From the NCBI GenBank assembly GCA_944392965.1, contig CALXYM010000013.1, forward strand, positions 1-61,415: a stretch of 61,415 nucleotides of DNA, given 5' to 3'. The translations under genes and the position numbers were made by a program. This stretch comes from an uncultured Spirochaetaceae bacterium (GTDB taxonomy: Bacteria > Spirochaetota > Spirochaetia > Sphaerochaetales > Sphaerochaetaceae). Positions 8,167 to 17,545 of this stretch are shown here, piece after piece (within the stretch, counting starts at the first letter, position 1; every line of letters begins with the position of its first letter). The notes under the pieces were generated by a model. It ran no database searches. It saw only the letters and a program-made list of their open reading frames with translations, and was not told the origin of the DNA.

Positions 8167-8968
8167 GATGCTTTCTTATCCATTCATGCAGAGGGCTGTC
8201 ATAGTAGGCCTTCTGGTTTCTCTTTCATCATCCCTTCTCGGGGTATCCCTTGTCCTGAGAAGATTCTCAATGATCGGAGACGGACTTAGCCATGTGGGAT
8301 TCGGGGCCCTGGCCATAGCGAGCGTGCTGGGCTTTGCTCCCATGGCCGTGACGATTCCCGTCGTTGTCGCCGCTGCCATCCTTCTTCTTCGGTTAAGTGA
8401 GAAGAGCAGGATCGGTTCTGAGAGCATGATCGCCCTGATCAGCTCCTCATCCCTTGCCATCGGTGTAATGGCGATCTCCTATGTGAGAGGAACTAATACG
8501 GATATAAACAACTTCCTTTTCGGTTCCCTTCTCGCAGTTGGAAAGGATGATGCCGTATTTTCAATAATACTCTCATCCCTCGTACTTCTTTCATACATCC
8601 TTCTTTATCCGAGGATGTTCGCGATAACATTCGATCAGTCGTTCTCCCGTGCAAGCGGAATACATACAGAGCGCTATTCCCTGATGCTTGCCATCCTCTC
8701 TGCCCTCACGATAGTCCTTGGCATGAGGATGCTCGGTTCTCTTTTAATAAGTGCTCTCATAATCTTTCCTCCCCTTACTGCGATGAGGGTTTTCAGGACG
8801 TACAAGGCGGTGACCATTTCAAGCGCGCTTATTTCCGTGATTGCATTCATGATTGGAATCACCTTCTCGTATGAGGCGGGAACTCCTGTGGGAGCGAGCA
8901 TCGTCAGCGTCAACCTCGTCCTTTTCCTTCTTTTCTCTGTTTGCAGGATCGTATTAAGAAGACAGTGA
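8159..8968 (+). CDS. znuB: Zinc ABC transporter permease (ZnuB type)
   Basis: A 269-residue permease of the ABC-3 family with about eight membrane segments. The segment LVLRRFSMIGDGLSHVGFGA is the conserved early motif, and LIIFPPLTAMRVFR lies near the end. It forms the membrane channel for zinc. AAGGAGG at 8143-8149 precedes the ATG, which overlaps znuC by eight bases. It ends the operon. Confidence 0.88.
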   Translation: MIEMLSYPFMQRAVIVGLLVSLSSSLLGVSLVLRRFSMIGDGLSHVGFGALAIASVLGFAPMAVTIPVVVAAAILLLRLSEKSRIGSESMIALISSSSLAIGVMAISYVRGTNTDINNFLFGSLLAVGKDDAVFSIILSSLVLLSYILLYPRMFAITFDQSFSRASGIHTERYSLMLAILSALTIVLGMRMLGSLLISALIIFPPLTAMRVFRTYKAVTISSALISVIAFMIGITFSYEAGTPVGASIVSVNLVLFLLFSVCRIVLRRQ

Positions 8969-9017
8969 TTAGCAATATGTTTTTACTGTCGGGTTATTTT
9001 ATACATGCTTTTTTAAG

Positions 9018-9109
9018 CAGACAAGTTTTCTAATTTTATCAATTAATAGACAAGTTTATGATTATAATACGAGTTATTGTATTGAATGGAAACTTGTCTG
9101 TTTTATACT
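9018..9109 (+). promoter_or_regulatory. tct promoter with three operator-like boxes
   Basis: AGACAAGTTT occurs at 9019-9028 and 9048-9057 as direct copies 29 bases apart, and inverted as AAACTTGTCTG at 9090-9100. The inverted copy lies in the 16-base spacer of the likely promoter TTGAAT (9082-9087) and TATACT (9104-9109). A second -10-like TATAAT is at 9063. The boxes are probably the operators of the GntR-type regulator encoded at the end of this operon (inference). Confidence 0.6.
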
Positions 9110-9135
9110 CTATTTCAAAATAAGGAGTAGTACAT

Positions 9136-10104
9136 ATGAGGAAGCTGATAATGACTTTCTCAATGGCGTTGATTGTCCTGTTCAGCGTTTTTTCTTTGCC
9201 CAGCGCAGAGGAGTATGATGCGGACCTGTGGCCAGAGAGGGAGATAACAGTGATTTGTCCCTGGGCTGTAGGAGGGGTTGCTGATATCGTGAACAGGAGT
9301 CTCTCTCCTTATCTGCAGGAGGAACTGGGGGTTCCAGTCCTTGCGACGAATGAACTTGGTGCAGGGGGAAATGTCGCACTTACAAACTACATAATGGGAG
9401 ATAGTGATCCATATGAGCTCATTCTTGGAGGAGAAGGGGGATTTGCAATTTCTCCGAACATCGAGGGCTCTGATGCCATTGCGTTCTCATATGATGATTT
9501 TGAACCTGTGATAAACTTCTACTCCGCCATAATGGTATTGACTGCGGATTCATCTCTTGGCATAAGCAATCTTGAGGATATTAAAGAGTATGCGGCTTCA
9601 CACAGGCTCACGGTTGCAGTAAACGGCGTCACAGGAGCCGAAGGCTTTTTGGTCAGAGCCCTTTTCGATGAGCTCGGACTTGATTATGTGCTTGTGAACT
9701 ATAACGGTGCGAACCTTGCCCTGGCCGCGGCAGCTAGGGGGGAGACGAGTCTTGCCGTCTCCCATCAGAGTCAGGCCCTTGCGAGTGTGGAATCGGGTGT
9801 TCTCACCCCGGTTCTCGTTTTTGACGGCAAACGTTCGGATAATCCCCCGTTCCAGGATGTGCCATGTCTGGGAGAACTAGGTTACGATACTTATTATCCG
9901 AATACGTGTGAGCTCCTTGTGAGAAAGGGGACGGATGAGGGTATAGTGAAGAAACTGCAGGATGCATATCTTGCGGCTTTTGAACGTCCTGAGATGAAGG
10001 AGCTTTATGATACCCTCCTTATTGAGATGGATCCGATGCCTGGTCATGAATATGACAAGCATATCGAGAATGTCCGAGAAATCGTAAGAGGTACGCTTGA
10101 ATGA
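9136..10104 (+). CDS. tctC: Tripartite tricarboxylate transporter substrate-binding protein (Bug/TctC family)
   Basis: A 322-residue periplasmic solute receptor. Signal peptide residues 1-24 (ends SLPSAEE). The mature part begins WPEREITVICPWAVGGVADIVNR, the typical Bug opening in which the loop after the first strand holds the carboxylate ligand, and includes ELGAGGNVAL. It binds a di- or tricarboxylate for the TctAB permease. AAGGAG lies before the ATG. The tctB gene overlaps its stop by ATGA. Confidence 0.87.
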   Translation: MRKLIMTFSMALIVLFSVFSLPSAEEYDADLWPEREITVICPWAVGGVADIVNRSLSPYLQEELGVPVLATNELGAGGNVALTNYIMGDSDPYELILGGEGGFAISPNIEGSDAIAFSYDDFEPVINFYSAIMVLTADSSLGISNLEDIKEYAASHRLTVAVNGVTGAEGFLVRALFDELGLDYVLVNYNGANLALAAAARGETSLAVSHQSQALASVESGVLTPVLVFDGKRSDNPPFQDVPCLGELGYDTYYPNTCELLVRKGTDEGIVKKLQDAYLAAFERPEMKELYDTLLIEMDPMPGHEYDKHIENVREIVRGTLE

Positions 10105-10577
10105 GTAGTGGCAAGAAGTTTTCTGACAGGAACGTCTCATTCTCTCCCAATCTGATAGGTTCCATCTTTTTCATAGTCCTTTCAATCTTCTTTCTTCTGA
10201 CAATGGAAAGGGAGGTCTATATAGGCTCTGATGAGGGGGTGAATGCGAGGACATTTCCTTCCATAGTGCTATGGATCATGCTCTCTCTATCTCTCTTCAC
10301 ATTCATAAGGGAGATGGTGTTCATCTTCATGAAGAAGGAGAGGCGTAAAAAGGATCTGAATCTGGGAAAGGAGGCAAGAGCTCTTCTTCTTTTTCTGATA
10401 ATGTTCCTATATGTTACATTCATTCCTCTGATCGGTTTTTTCCTCTCTTCCATCATATTCAGCGTCATATTGGCGTATTGTCTTGGTGCAAGGAGGATCT
10501 CATATTTCCTGATAGTCGCATCGTCAGCCCTGGCCATCTGCCTCATATTCAGATATCTGTTGCACGTGAGGCTTTAG
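10101..10577 (+). CDS. tctB: Tripartite tricarboxylate transporter small membrane subunit (TctB)
   Basis: A 158-residue protein with four predicted membrane segments (residues about 12-32, 55-75, 93-120, 127-150), the usual TctB architecture. The family is poorly conserved in sequence, so the call rests on length, topology and the position between tctC and tctA. The start overlaps the tctC stop, and tctA begins at the base after its stop. Confidence 0.8.
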   Translation: MSSGKKFSDRNVSFSPNLIGSIFFIVLSIFFLLTMEREVYIGSDEGVNARTFPSIVLWIMLSLSLFTFIREMVFIFMKKERRKKDLNLGKEARALLLFLIMFLYVTFIPLIGFFLSSIIFSVILAYCLGARRISYFLIVASSALAICLIFRYLLHVRL

Positions 10578-12065
10578 ATGATTCTTGACGCTCTTAAACT
10601 TCTTTTTGACATTACAAATTTCATCTACATGAATATAGGGCTTCTTCTGGGAATGATCTTCGGTGCGATTCCCGGTCTCACGGTACTCTTATGCATCGTG
10701 ATATTCCTGCCTGTGACATATACTCTTGAGCCGATCCCATCCTTCATGTTCCTTCTTGGAATGTACTGTGCGGGCAGTTATGGAGGAAGCATCTCCGCAA
10801 TACTCATTCATACCCCTGGAACTCCGCATGCGACGGCGACGATGCTTGACGGCTATCCCATGACAGAGCGCGGGGAGAGTAAGAAGGCTCTTCATATAGC
10901 ACTCTCTGCATCGACTTTCGGCGGTCTGTTCTCAGCATTCATCCTTCTCTTATTCGCCCCTCAGGTTGCACGCCTTTCCGAGAATCTCGGGACTCCTGAT
11001 TATTTTCTTGTATGCCTGCTAGGTCTTACAATAATCGCTGGTGTGTCGGGAGAAAGTCTTATGAAGGGGGTCGTCTCCGGTGCTTTCGGCCTTTTCATCG
11101 CGATGATCGGCCTGGATCCGATGACAGGTACCACGCGATACACTTTCAATAACATAAATCTTTATTCAGGATTCAACCTTACAGTATGTCTCATCGGGCT
11201 TTTCGCTCTGAGTGAGGTGTTGAAAAAGGGAAATGACTCAGGAATTAAGACGGGAAAACCTGGAAAAGAGGACAAAAGCTGGAAGATAAGCCGTCCAGAG
11301 TACAAGAGGATGGCCCTGCCGTCCCTTCTCTCGGCTTTGATCGGTGTCGTGATAGGAATCATTCCCGGTACCGGCGCATCTGAAGCATCGTTCTTCAGCT
11401 ATAATGCGGCAAAGAACATCTCAAGACATCCAGAGGAGTTCGGACATGGCTCTATTGAGGGGATCGCGGCTGCCGAGACGGCGAACAATGCCGTCACCGG
11501 TGCGACGCTTATTCCTCTTTTGACCCTCGGCATTCCCGGGGATGCATGTGTCGCAGTCCTTCTCGGTGCGCTCATGATAAACAATCTCACTCCAGGGCCC
11601 AGACTTTTTCTGGATCATGGTTCCATCGTCTATGCGATTCTCTTTGGCCTTATCTTTGTAAATATCTTCATGTATCTGCAGGGACGCTATCTTACAAGTC
11701 TCTTTGCCCGTGTTGTAAGCGTTCCCCTCGCGATTCTGACGCCGATAATCGTAGTATTCTGCTTTGCAGGGGCTTTTAGCGTCAGCTCCTCCCTTTTCGA
11801 TGTAAAGGTAGCGCTCTTCTTTTCGCTGCTTGCTTATATCCTGATAAAACTTGATTACCCCGTGGTTCCCGTCCTTCTTGGTCTCGTTCTCGGGGATACC
11901 ACAGAGGAGAATTTCCGCCGCTCTCTGATAATATCGGATGGATCCATCTCGATCTTTTTTGAAAGCGTCTCATCGCTCATTCTCATCTTCATGCTTGTCA
12001 TAGTTCTTATTCTCATAGTCACTCAGAAATATTTCTCGAAAAAAAGAGGAGGGGAAAATGGCTAA
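10578..12065 (+). CDS. tctA: Tripartite tricarboxylate transporter large permease (TctA)
   Basis: A 495-residue permease with about 11-12 membrane segments and the two repeated glycine/proline-rich signatures: GMIFGAIPGLTVLL near residue 25 and GVVIGIIPGTGASEASFFSY near 260, the latter followed by AAETANNAVTGATLIPLLTLGIPG. It is the sodium- or proton-coupled translocation subunit. The 3' end overlaps the regulator gene by eight bases. Confidence 0.9.
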   Translation: MILDALKLLFDITNFIYMNIGLLLGMIFGAIPGLTVLLCIVIFLPVTYTLEPIPSFMFLLGMYCAGSYGGSISAILIHTPGTPHATATMLDGYPMTERGESKKALHIALSASTFGGLFSAFILLLFAPQVARLSENLGTPDYFLVCLLGLTIIAGVSGESLMKGVVSGAFGLFIAMIGLDPMTGTTRYTFNNINLYSGFNLTVCLIGLFALSEVLKKGNDSGIKTGKPGKEDKSWKISRPEYKRMALPSLLSALIGVVIGIIPGTGASEASFFSYNAAKNISRHPEEFGHGSIEGIAAAETANNAVTGATLIPLLTLGIPGDACVAVLLGALMINNLTPGPRLFLDHGSIVYAILFGLIFVNIFMYLQGRYLTSLFARVVSVPLAILTPIIVVFCFAGAFSVSSSLFDVKVALFFSLLAYILIKLDYPVVPVLLGLVLGDTTEENFRRSLIISDGSISIFFESVSSLILIFMLVIVLILIVTQKYFSKKRGGENG

Positions 12066-13170
12066 GAGTTCAAAGCAGAAAATAGTTCTTGATTACCTTC
12101 TGACATACATCGATCAGAACAAGTTCACGTCCAATACCAAGCTGCCAAGTGAGATATTTCTCACGAAAAGGCTCTCTGTATGCCGTGAGACAGTACGCAG
12201 GGCCATAAAGGCTCTTACGGATGAGGGGCTTGTATATGCTATCCATGGAGGGGGAACGTATTTTGATAAGCAGATGGCCCTGTCAATGAGCTCTGTCGAC
12301 AGTACCGCTGATTTCAGGATCGCCATAATAATCCAGGGAACTGACAGGGGGGCGAATTCAACCCTCATATCCTCCGTGAAGGATTATTTCAGTTCAATGA
12401 AGGTTGATATCAGGATATTCTATACCGATAACAAGCTCTCGAATGAGAGGCGATGCCTTCTTTCCTGCCGCCAGGGATTTGACGGGATAATAATAGACGG
12501 TGTCAAGGCAAGCATGGCCAATCCTAATCTTGACGTGTACGCATCCCTCTATCAGAAAAACATCCCGTTCATCTTCTATAACAACTACTACAGTGAGACG
12601 AGTTATCCGAAGGTCTTGAATGATGATGAGGAGGCTGCGGAGAATCTGATAAGCACCCTTCATGAGAACGGGCATACGAATATCGCAGGCCTTTTCCTCT
12701 ATGATAACTATCAGGGGGTTAAGAAGTATCTCGGGTATGCGAAGTCAGTGTTCAAACATGGCTGCACCTTCGATGATGATTATGTCCGCTTCTTCCTCAC
12801 CCATGATCTTGAGGTGAAGGAGAGGCTGGAGAAGCAGATATGGGCTTTTTTGAAGACCGTCCCGAAGTGTACCGCCGTCTGCTGCTGCAACGTCATGCTC
12901 TATGAGGCGCTGAAAGAGGTTTTAACCCGTCATGGCATGGTGATCGGAAAGGATATCTCCGTCGTCTGCTTCGACTATTCGTTCGAAGATTATGACAGGG
13001 AGGGGATAACCTGTACGGTAAGCAGGAGCTATGATATGGGAAAGACTGTCGCGGAGAGGCTTTTGAACATGATGAGTGATCCCGATTACAAGAAGAAGGA
13101 GTACTCTGCCGTGATCTCCTGTCAGTTCCATAGAGGAACTTCTGTAAAGGACATCAGAATGTCCCACTAA
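12058..13170 (+). CDS. GntR-family regulator with LacI-type sensor domain (AraR-like)
   Basis: 370 residues. The N-terminal winged helix (residues 1-75) carries KLPSEIFLTKRLSVCRETVRR and GLVYAIHGGGTYF. The rest (about 85-365) is a periplasmic-binding-protein-like ligand domain (FDGIIIDG, PFIFYNNYY, and VVCFDYSFEDYDREG). This architecture is that of AraR-type regulators. AGGAGGGG precedes the ATG inside the tctA end, so it is co-expressed with tctCBA and is likely their repressor, acting at the AGACAAGTTT boxes near 9018-9100. The effector is unknown. Confidence 0.85.
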   Translation: MAKSSKQKIVLDYLLTYIDQNKFTSNTKLPSEIFLTKRLSVCRETVRRAIKALTDEGLVYAIHGGGTYFDKQMALSMSSVDSTADFRIAIIIQGTDRGANSTLISSVKDYFSSMKVDIRIFYTDNKLSNERRCLLSCRQGFDGIIIDGVKASMANPNLDVYASLYQKNIPFIFYNNYYSETSYPKVLNDDEEAAENLISTLHENGHTNIAGLFLYDNYQGVKKYLGYAKSVFKHGCTFDDDYVRFFLTHDLEVKERLEKQIWAFLKTVPKCTAVCCCNVMLYEALKEVLTRHGMVIGKDISVVCFDYSFEDYDREGITCTVSRSYDMGKTVAERLLNMMSDPDYKKKEYSAVISCQFHRGTSVKDIRMSH

Positions 13171-13180
13171 GAGACTTTTT

Positions 13181-13209
13181 ACACGGCCCCGTTTTTTTCG
13201 AGGCCGTGT
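13181..13209. terminator. Inverted repeat between convergent genes
   Basis: ACACGGCC (13181-13188) and GGCCGTGT (13202-13209) form an 8-bp stem with a 13-base T-rich loop. No clean T tract follows on either strand, so termination is likely but not certain. Confidence 0.45.
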
Positions 13210-13213
13210 TCTG

Positions 13214-13867
13214 TCATGTCAGGTAATAGAGTATTCCGACATAGAAGAAGAGGGATCCGAGGAGCACGAATACGTGCCATATCCCATGATAGTGAGGAAT
13301 CTTCTTTACCGCATAGAATATAAGCCCCACCGTGTAGCTCAGTCCTCCGAAGAGGAGGAATTTTATTAGCCCAGATGGTATGAAGGGGAATATCTCGTCT
13401 GAGAAGAACACGCAGAGCCATCCCATTGCAAGATAAAGCAGCACATGGACGACCTTGAGCTTTTCCCAGAAGAGGATCGTGACCGTTATTCCGAATGCCA
13501 CGATCACCCACATCAGGGCAAGCAGCATATAACTCTCTCTCCTTCCTATGTAAGTGAGAAGCGGGGTATACGTTCCTGCGATGAGGATATATATGTTGCT
13601 ATGATCCAGTATTCTGAACACCCTTTTTGCATTTCCCTCTCTCAGCCCATGATAAAGGGTGGAGGAGATGTAAAGGAGTATGTTCGAGAGTGCGTATATG
13701 ACCATTCCTCCTCTCAGTGAGGGCTCTATCCTCTCACTGATTCCGAGCACCGCGATGAATCCGGCGAGGGCGAGAAATGTTCCAAACAGGTGCGTGTTCA
13801 TGTTTATCTTCTCATCTATCGGATTCTGATAGGTGGGAAGGGGTATTTTCCTTTCTAACCAGCTCAT
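13214..13867 (-). CDS. PAQR-family membrane protein (hemolysin III/YqfA type)
   Basis: A 217-residue protein with seven hydrophobic segments. The family signatures are present: an N-terminal EKINMNTHLFG, SSTLYHG with its histidine, ILDHSNIYILIAGTYTPLL, and a C-terminal HYHGIWHVFVLLGS with paired histidines. These His and Asp residues form the metal site of PAQR proteins. Bacterial members are linked to membrane-lipid homeostasis; haemolysis is not a safe inference. It is divergent from the J-domain gene. Confidence 0.85.
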   Translation of the reverse strand: MSWLERKIPLPTYQNPIDEKINMNTHLFGTFLALAGFIAVLGISERIEPSLRGGMVIYALSNILLYISSTLYHGLREGNAKRVFRILDHSNIYILIAGTYTPLLTYIGRRESYMLLALMWVIVAFGITVTILFWEKLKVVHVLLYLAMGWLCVFFSDEIFPFIPSGLIKFLLFGGLSYTVGLIFYAVKKIPHYHGIWHVFVLLGSLFFYVGILYYLT

Positions 13868-14014
13868 GCCTCAAGACTAAGGGGGAAGGAAGGGGAAAAC
13901 AAGAGTCAATATTTTCTATTTCGACGTTTTGGATGGTTCTTACCATGGATAGTTAATGATTACTATCGTATTTTTCTCTTTAACTAGGGATTGTTCTAAT
14001 GTAGAATCTGGATT

Positions 14015-15130
14015 ATGGAAAAGAGCTTTGAAGAAACGCTCAGGCGTCGTTTTGAACACAGCCTCTCTGCTATAAGCATCAAGGCGGTTGAGAGGATGGA
14101 GATGGATGTGGAGGTCGATGGCAGGAAGAGGAGTGCCGAATACTTCGAAGCTGTCATAAAAGGGGATATTATCAGGCTTTATGTCAGAATCGTCCGGGTT
14201 CATAAGACGTTCTTCAAAGGTGAGGAGGTCTTTGCGACTTACGAGATGGACAGGGTCCCATGCCCTTCATTCTCCCTTAAAAAGGTCTTATCAATGATAA
14301 GGGATGCCGGTTATGCCGTTCCTTCAGCTCTTTTTGAGAAGGAGAGGGAGAACTATGCCGTTGAGAGAACACTGGTGCATAGGGATGATGGCGGGGTAAA
14401 CCGCTTCTTCTCCTCTCTGAGGACGTTCGGCATTGAGAGTCTCCGTCTCACCCTCAATTATGATTCAGAGGGGGAGGGCTTCTTTTCTCTTTCTCTGCTC
14501 TTAAAAGCTCCTGAGGCGGTGGACACTGGAAACCTGAGGCATCTTGATCTTGGAATACATGATTATGCAGGCGAGGTCTCAAGGGATAAGAGGGAGGCGA
14601 TAATAAAATACCTCCGTCTCCTTTCCACATTTTCCATGCATGCAGGACTTGAGATCTTCAACATCGTTGATTACATGAGCATCATAGAGGTCATGCAGGA
14701 GAGGGGAAGGGATGAGGATTACTCATTCTCCATTGAAAAGCATAGATCGTCATTCTCCCTTTCCCATCCCAACTATGGTGGAGAATCCTATGCCGATTAT
14801 GGGCTTTCTCTCACCCCTCTGGATTTCGCATGGTATATGAACGGCTTTACCGATACCGATAACCAGAGGGCTGTGTTCTTCTCCTATTATGATGTTCATG
14901 CAGGAAGGAGTGAGAAAGGGGAGGATGAGTATTATCTTGAGGTTCTTGGCCTGAAGAAGGGCGCACGGCTTGAAGATGTCCAGAAGGCGTATAAGAACAT
15001 AGTCCAGCGCTTTCATCCTGATAAGATATCATCCCTCGGACTGGATCCCGCGTTCATCGATTTCGCAAACTGTCAGATGCAGAGGGCAAATGAAGCATAT
15101 GAGAATCTGAAAAGGATTCTCACTTCTTAG
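14015..15130 (+). CDS. Protein with C-terminal J domain
   Basis: 371 residues. The last 65 form a J domain (EYYLEVLGLKKGARLEDV, FHPDK, then MQRANEAYENL) with an intact HPD motif, so it should stimulate a DnaK-type ATPase. Residues 1-300 match nothing I know; they are mixed alpha/beta without membrane segments. Normal DnaJ has the J domain at the N terminus and zinc-finger and substrate domains after it, so this is not DnaJ. TAGAAT (14002-14007) lies seven bases before the ATG with no Shine-Dalgarno. The stop overlaps the convergent gene by 11 bases. Confidence 0.75.
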   Translation: MEKSFEETLRRRFEHSLSAISIKAVERMEMDVEVDGRKRSAEYFEAVIKGDIIRLYVRIVRVHKTFFKGEEVFATYEMDRVPCPSFSLKKVLSMIRDAGYAVPSALFEKERENYAVERTLVHRDDGGVNRFFSSLRTFGIESLRLTLNYDSEGEGFFSLSLLLKAPEAVDTGNLRHLDLGIHDYAGEVSRDKREAIIKYLRLLSTFSMHAGLEIFNIVDYMSIIEVMQERGRDEDYSFSIEKHRSSFSLSHPNYGGESYADYGLSLTPLDFAWYMNGFTDTDNQRAVFFSYYDVHAGRSEKGEDEYYLEVLGLKKGARLEDVQKAYKNIVQRFHPDKISSLGLDPAFIDFANCQMQRANEAYENLKRILTS

Positions 15131-15539
15131 TACTTACCTTGCTGTTTGCCCTGATCTTTCCTTTCTTGCTCTGTATGATGATGGATCCGGGCATGCCTGA
15201 GTTCTTTATATGGATGCGTGCCTGTTCGACAGCCTCCTTCTGCGTCTTGTAGTATTTTGTGACCCTCACATTGTCCCTTTCCTTCTCGTACCAGCCTTTC
15301 TCACTTTTGAAGATGTATCTTACCTGCTTGGTCTTCGGTTTTACCTCTACGCTCCCATCATCCTCGATGATCTCCTCGATTACTCCCTCCGTCTCTGTTT
15401 TCATCGGAAGCTTCTTCTCTTCATCTTTTTTAACAATATCCTTTTTTTCCTTCTCTTTTACGGCGGGAACCTTCTTCTTCGTGTCCTTTATTGCGGGAAC
15501 CTCTTTCTTCTTCTCTACGATCTCCTTCTGTTTTTCCAT
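15120..15539 (-). CDS. Lysine-rich protein with DUF2188-like C-terminal domain
   Basis: 139 residues. The first 75 are low-complexity Lys/Glu/Val (KKKEVPA and KDTKKKVPA repeats, probably disordered or helical). The last 60 (RYIFKSEKGWYEKERDN, a YKTQKEAVEQARIHIKNSG segment, IIIQSKKGKIR) resemble the short DUF2188 domain, whose role is unknown. ATG at 15539 has AAGGAG six bases upstream. It is divergent from mnmA, 59 bases away. Confidence 0.7.
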   Translation of the reverse strand: MEKQKEIVEKKKEVPAIKDTKKKVPAVKEKEKKDIVKKDEEKKLPMKTETEGVIEEIIEDDGSVEVKPKTKQVRYIFKSEKGWYEKERDNVRVTKYYKTQKEAVEQARIHIKNSGMPGSIIIQSKKGKIRANSKVSTKK

Positions 15540-15598
15540 ATTTTTCTCCTTTTTCCCTTGATATACCCCAATGTTACCACATTTGCTATCATGGCAGT

Positions 15599-16666
15599 AT
15601 GAAAAAAGTTTTAGTAGGACTATCTGGTGGAATAGACTCATCGGTTGCGGCATATCTTCTGAAGAATGCCGGCTATGATGTCATCGGCGTTACCATGCTT
15701 ATCTGGAAGAAGGACAGCCCCTATCCGGCACCGGTCTCTCCCAACAGTTGTTATAACCCGAATAAGGCCGAGGAGATGGATGAGATAAGAGCAATCGCGG
15801 ACAAGATAGGGATAAGGCATCATGTCATCGACTGTTCTGAGCTGTATGAGAGGAATGTCCTGGATAATTTCAAAAATGAATACATGAATGCACGTACTCC
15901 AAATCCGTGTATCTGGTGCAATGCCCTGATAAAATTTGGAGCAATGGTCGAAGAGGCGAGGCGGAGCATTGATTTTGATTATTTCGCTACCGGGCATTAT
16001 GCCAGGATAGAGAGGATAGGTGATCGCTATGCGATTGCAAAGGCCGTCGATTTGAAAAAGGACCAGTCATATTTCCTATCCCGTCTCAGTCAAGAGCAGC
16101 TTAAGACCACGCTCTTTCCTCTTGGACATCTTACCAAGGATGAGGTGAGGAAGATAGATGTTTCCCTCTCCCTTCATGAAGAAGGCCAGAGCGAGAGTCA
16201 GGATTTCTACGGTGGAGATTATACCGATCTTCTGCAGCAAAATGATGAGGAGGGGGACATAGTATTCAAGGATGGAAGGAAGGTTGGCTCCCACCGGGGA
16301 TTCTGGCACTATACGATAGGACAGAGGAAGGGGCTGGGAATCGCATATAGTGAACCACTTTACGTGATCTCCCTGGATCCTGAGAGGAATCTCGTCATCG
16401 TCGGCACGAAGGAGGATACGATGAGGAGCAGGGCTCTCTGCTCATCTGTCAATTACATGGCATGCCTAGGATTCGAGGACAAGGAGTACAACATAAAGAT
16501 CAGGAGCACTTCTCCCGGCTCTTTAGGCAGGGTGAGAGCAGTCGGTCCGGACAGCCTTGAAATAGATTTCGCATCGTCAGTGAATGCAATAACTCCCGGC
16601 CAGAGTGCGGTGATCTACGATGGAGATGTCGTCGTCGCATCCTCAATAATAGAACGTGTTCTCTGA
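15599..16666 (+). CDS. mnmA: tRNA 2-thiouridylase MnmA
   Basis: A 355-residue enzyme that thiolates U34 of Lys/Glu/Gln tRNAs. The PP-loop GLSGGIDSSVAAYLL is at residue 7. TPNPCIWCNALIKFG (about 100) has CxxC where the E. coli protein has DxxC. The later catalytic cysteine position of the E. coli type is replaced (ESQDFYGGDY), so this is the CxxC form thought to use an iron-sulfur cluster (family knowledge plus inference). The beta-barrel domain follows (SHRGFWHYTIGQRKGLGI). The start has no Shine-Dalgarno; extended -10 TGC-TATCAT (15584-15592) is six bases upstream. Confidence 0.9.
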   Translation: MKKVLVGLSGGIDSSVAAYLLKNAGYDVIGVTMLIWKKDSPYPAPVSPNSCYNPNKAEEMDEIRAIADKIGIRHHVIDCSELYERNVLDNFKNEYMNARTPNPCIWCNALIKFGAMVEEARRSIDFDYFATGHYARIERIGDRYAIAKAVDLKKDQSYFLSRLSQEQLKTTLFPLGHLTKDEVRKIDVSLSLHEEGQSESQDFYGGDYTDLLQQNDEEGDIVFKDGRKVGSHRGFWHYTIGQRKGLGIAYSEPLYVISLDPERNLVIVGTKEDTMRSRALCSSVNYMACLGFEDKEYNIKIRSTSPGSLGRVRAVGPDSLEIDFASSVNAITPGQSAVIYDGDVVVASSIIERVL

Positions 16667-16729
16667 TTCTCCATTTGCCATTTTGTTACAAACTATATTA
16701 TCATGATAAAAAAGCACGAGGAGGATGAG

Positions 16730-17536
16730 ATGCGTGTAATTATCGAACCGGATTATGAGAAGATGTCCCTATGGGCAGCAAGGTATATCGCATCGAGGAT
16801 AAAAGAACACAATAGGAAGGAGAGCCGTCCTTTCATTTTAGGGCTTCCGACAGGATCAAGTCCCATCGGCACGTATAAAGAGCTGATCAAGATGAACAAG
16901 AACGGTTTCCTGTCGTTTAAAAACGTCGTCACGTTCAACATGGATGAATATGTAGGTCTTCCAAAGGACCATCCCCAGAGCTACTGGACGTTCATGCATG
17001 AGAATTTCTTCAACCATATCGACATTCCTCAGGAGAACATAAACATCCTAGATGGAAACGCACCTGATCTGAAAGCCGAGTGTGAACGCTATGAGGAGAA
17101 GATAAAGAGCTATGGAGGGATAGACCTCTTCATGGGAGGTATCGGAGCTGACGGGCATATCGCATTCAATGAGCCGTTCTCATCACTTTCTTCCAGAACC
17201 AGGGAAAAGAGCCTCACATACGATACGAAGGTGATGAATTCCCGTTTCTTCGACAATGATATCACGAAGGTTCCTTCAACTGCTCTTACCGTCGGTGTTC
17301 AGACGGTTACCGACAGCAGGGAGGTTCTTGTCCTTGTAAACGGACACAATAAGGCCCGTGCTCTTGCTGCGACCGTTGAGGGGAGCGTGAGCCAGATGTG
17401 GACGTGTTCCGCACTCCAGATGCATAAAGCTGCGATCATCGTCTGTGATGAACCTGCCTGTGGAGAGCTTAAGGTAGATACCTATAAGTACTTCAAGGAC
17501 ATAGAGCAGTCACATCTGGATCCGATGTCGATCTGA
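16730..17536 (+). CDS. nagB: Glucosamine-6-phosphate deaminase
   Basis: 268 residues, matching the usual 266. It converts glucosamine-6-phosphate to fructose-6-phosphate and ammonia. Visible motifs: [16 protein letters not shown] (phosphate loop), [11 protein letters not shown] (catalytic Asp, about residue 72), [14 protein letters not shown] (about 137) and [10 protein letters not shown] near the allosteric region. ATG at 16730 is preferred over 16703 because GAGGAGG (16718-16724) lies five bases before it and homologues start at this point. A strong terminator follows. Confidence 0.92.
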   Translation: MRVIIEPDYEKMSLWAARYIASRIKEHNRKESRPFILGLPTGSSPIGTYKELIKMNKNGFLSFKNVVTFNMDEYVGLPKDHPQSYWTFMHENFFNHIDIPQENINILDGNAPDLKAECERYEEKIKSYGGIDLFMGGIGADGHIAFNEPFSSLSSRTREKSLTYDTKVMNSRFFDNDITKVPSTALTVGVQTVTDSREVLVLVNGHNKARALAATVEGSVSQMWTCSALQMHKAAIIVCDEPACGELKVDTYKYFKDIEQSHLDPMSI

Positions 17537-17545
17537 GTTTGATCT

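Noticed and set aside
8961-8992. GACAGT/ACTGTC inverted repeat as a znuB terminator
   Set aside because: Only six pairs with an 18-base loop and a poor T tract; too weak to list.
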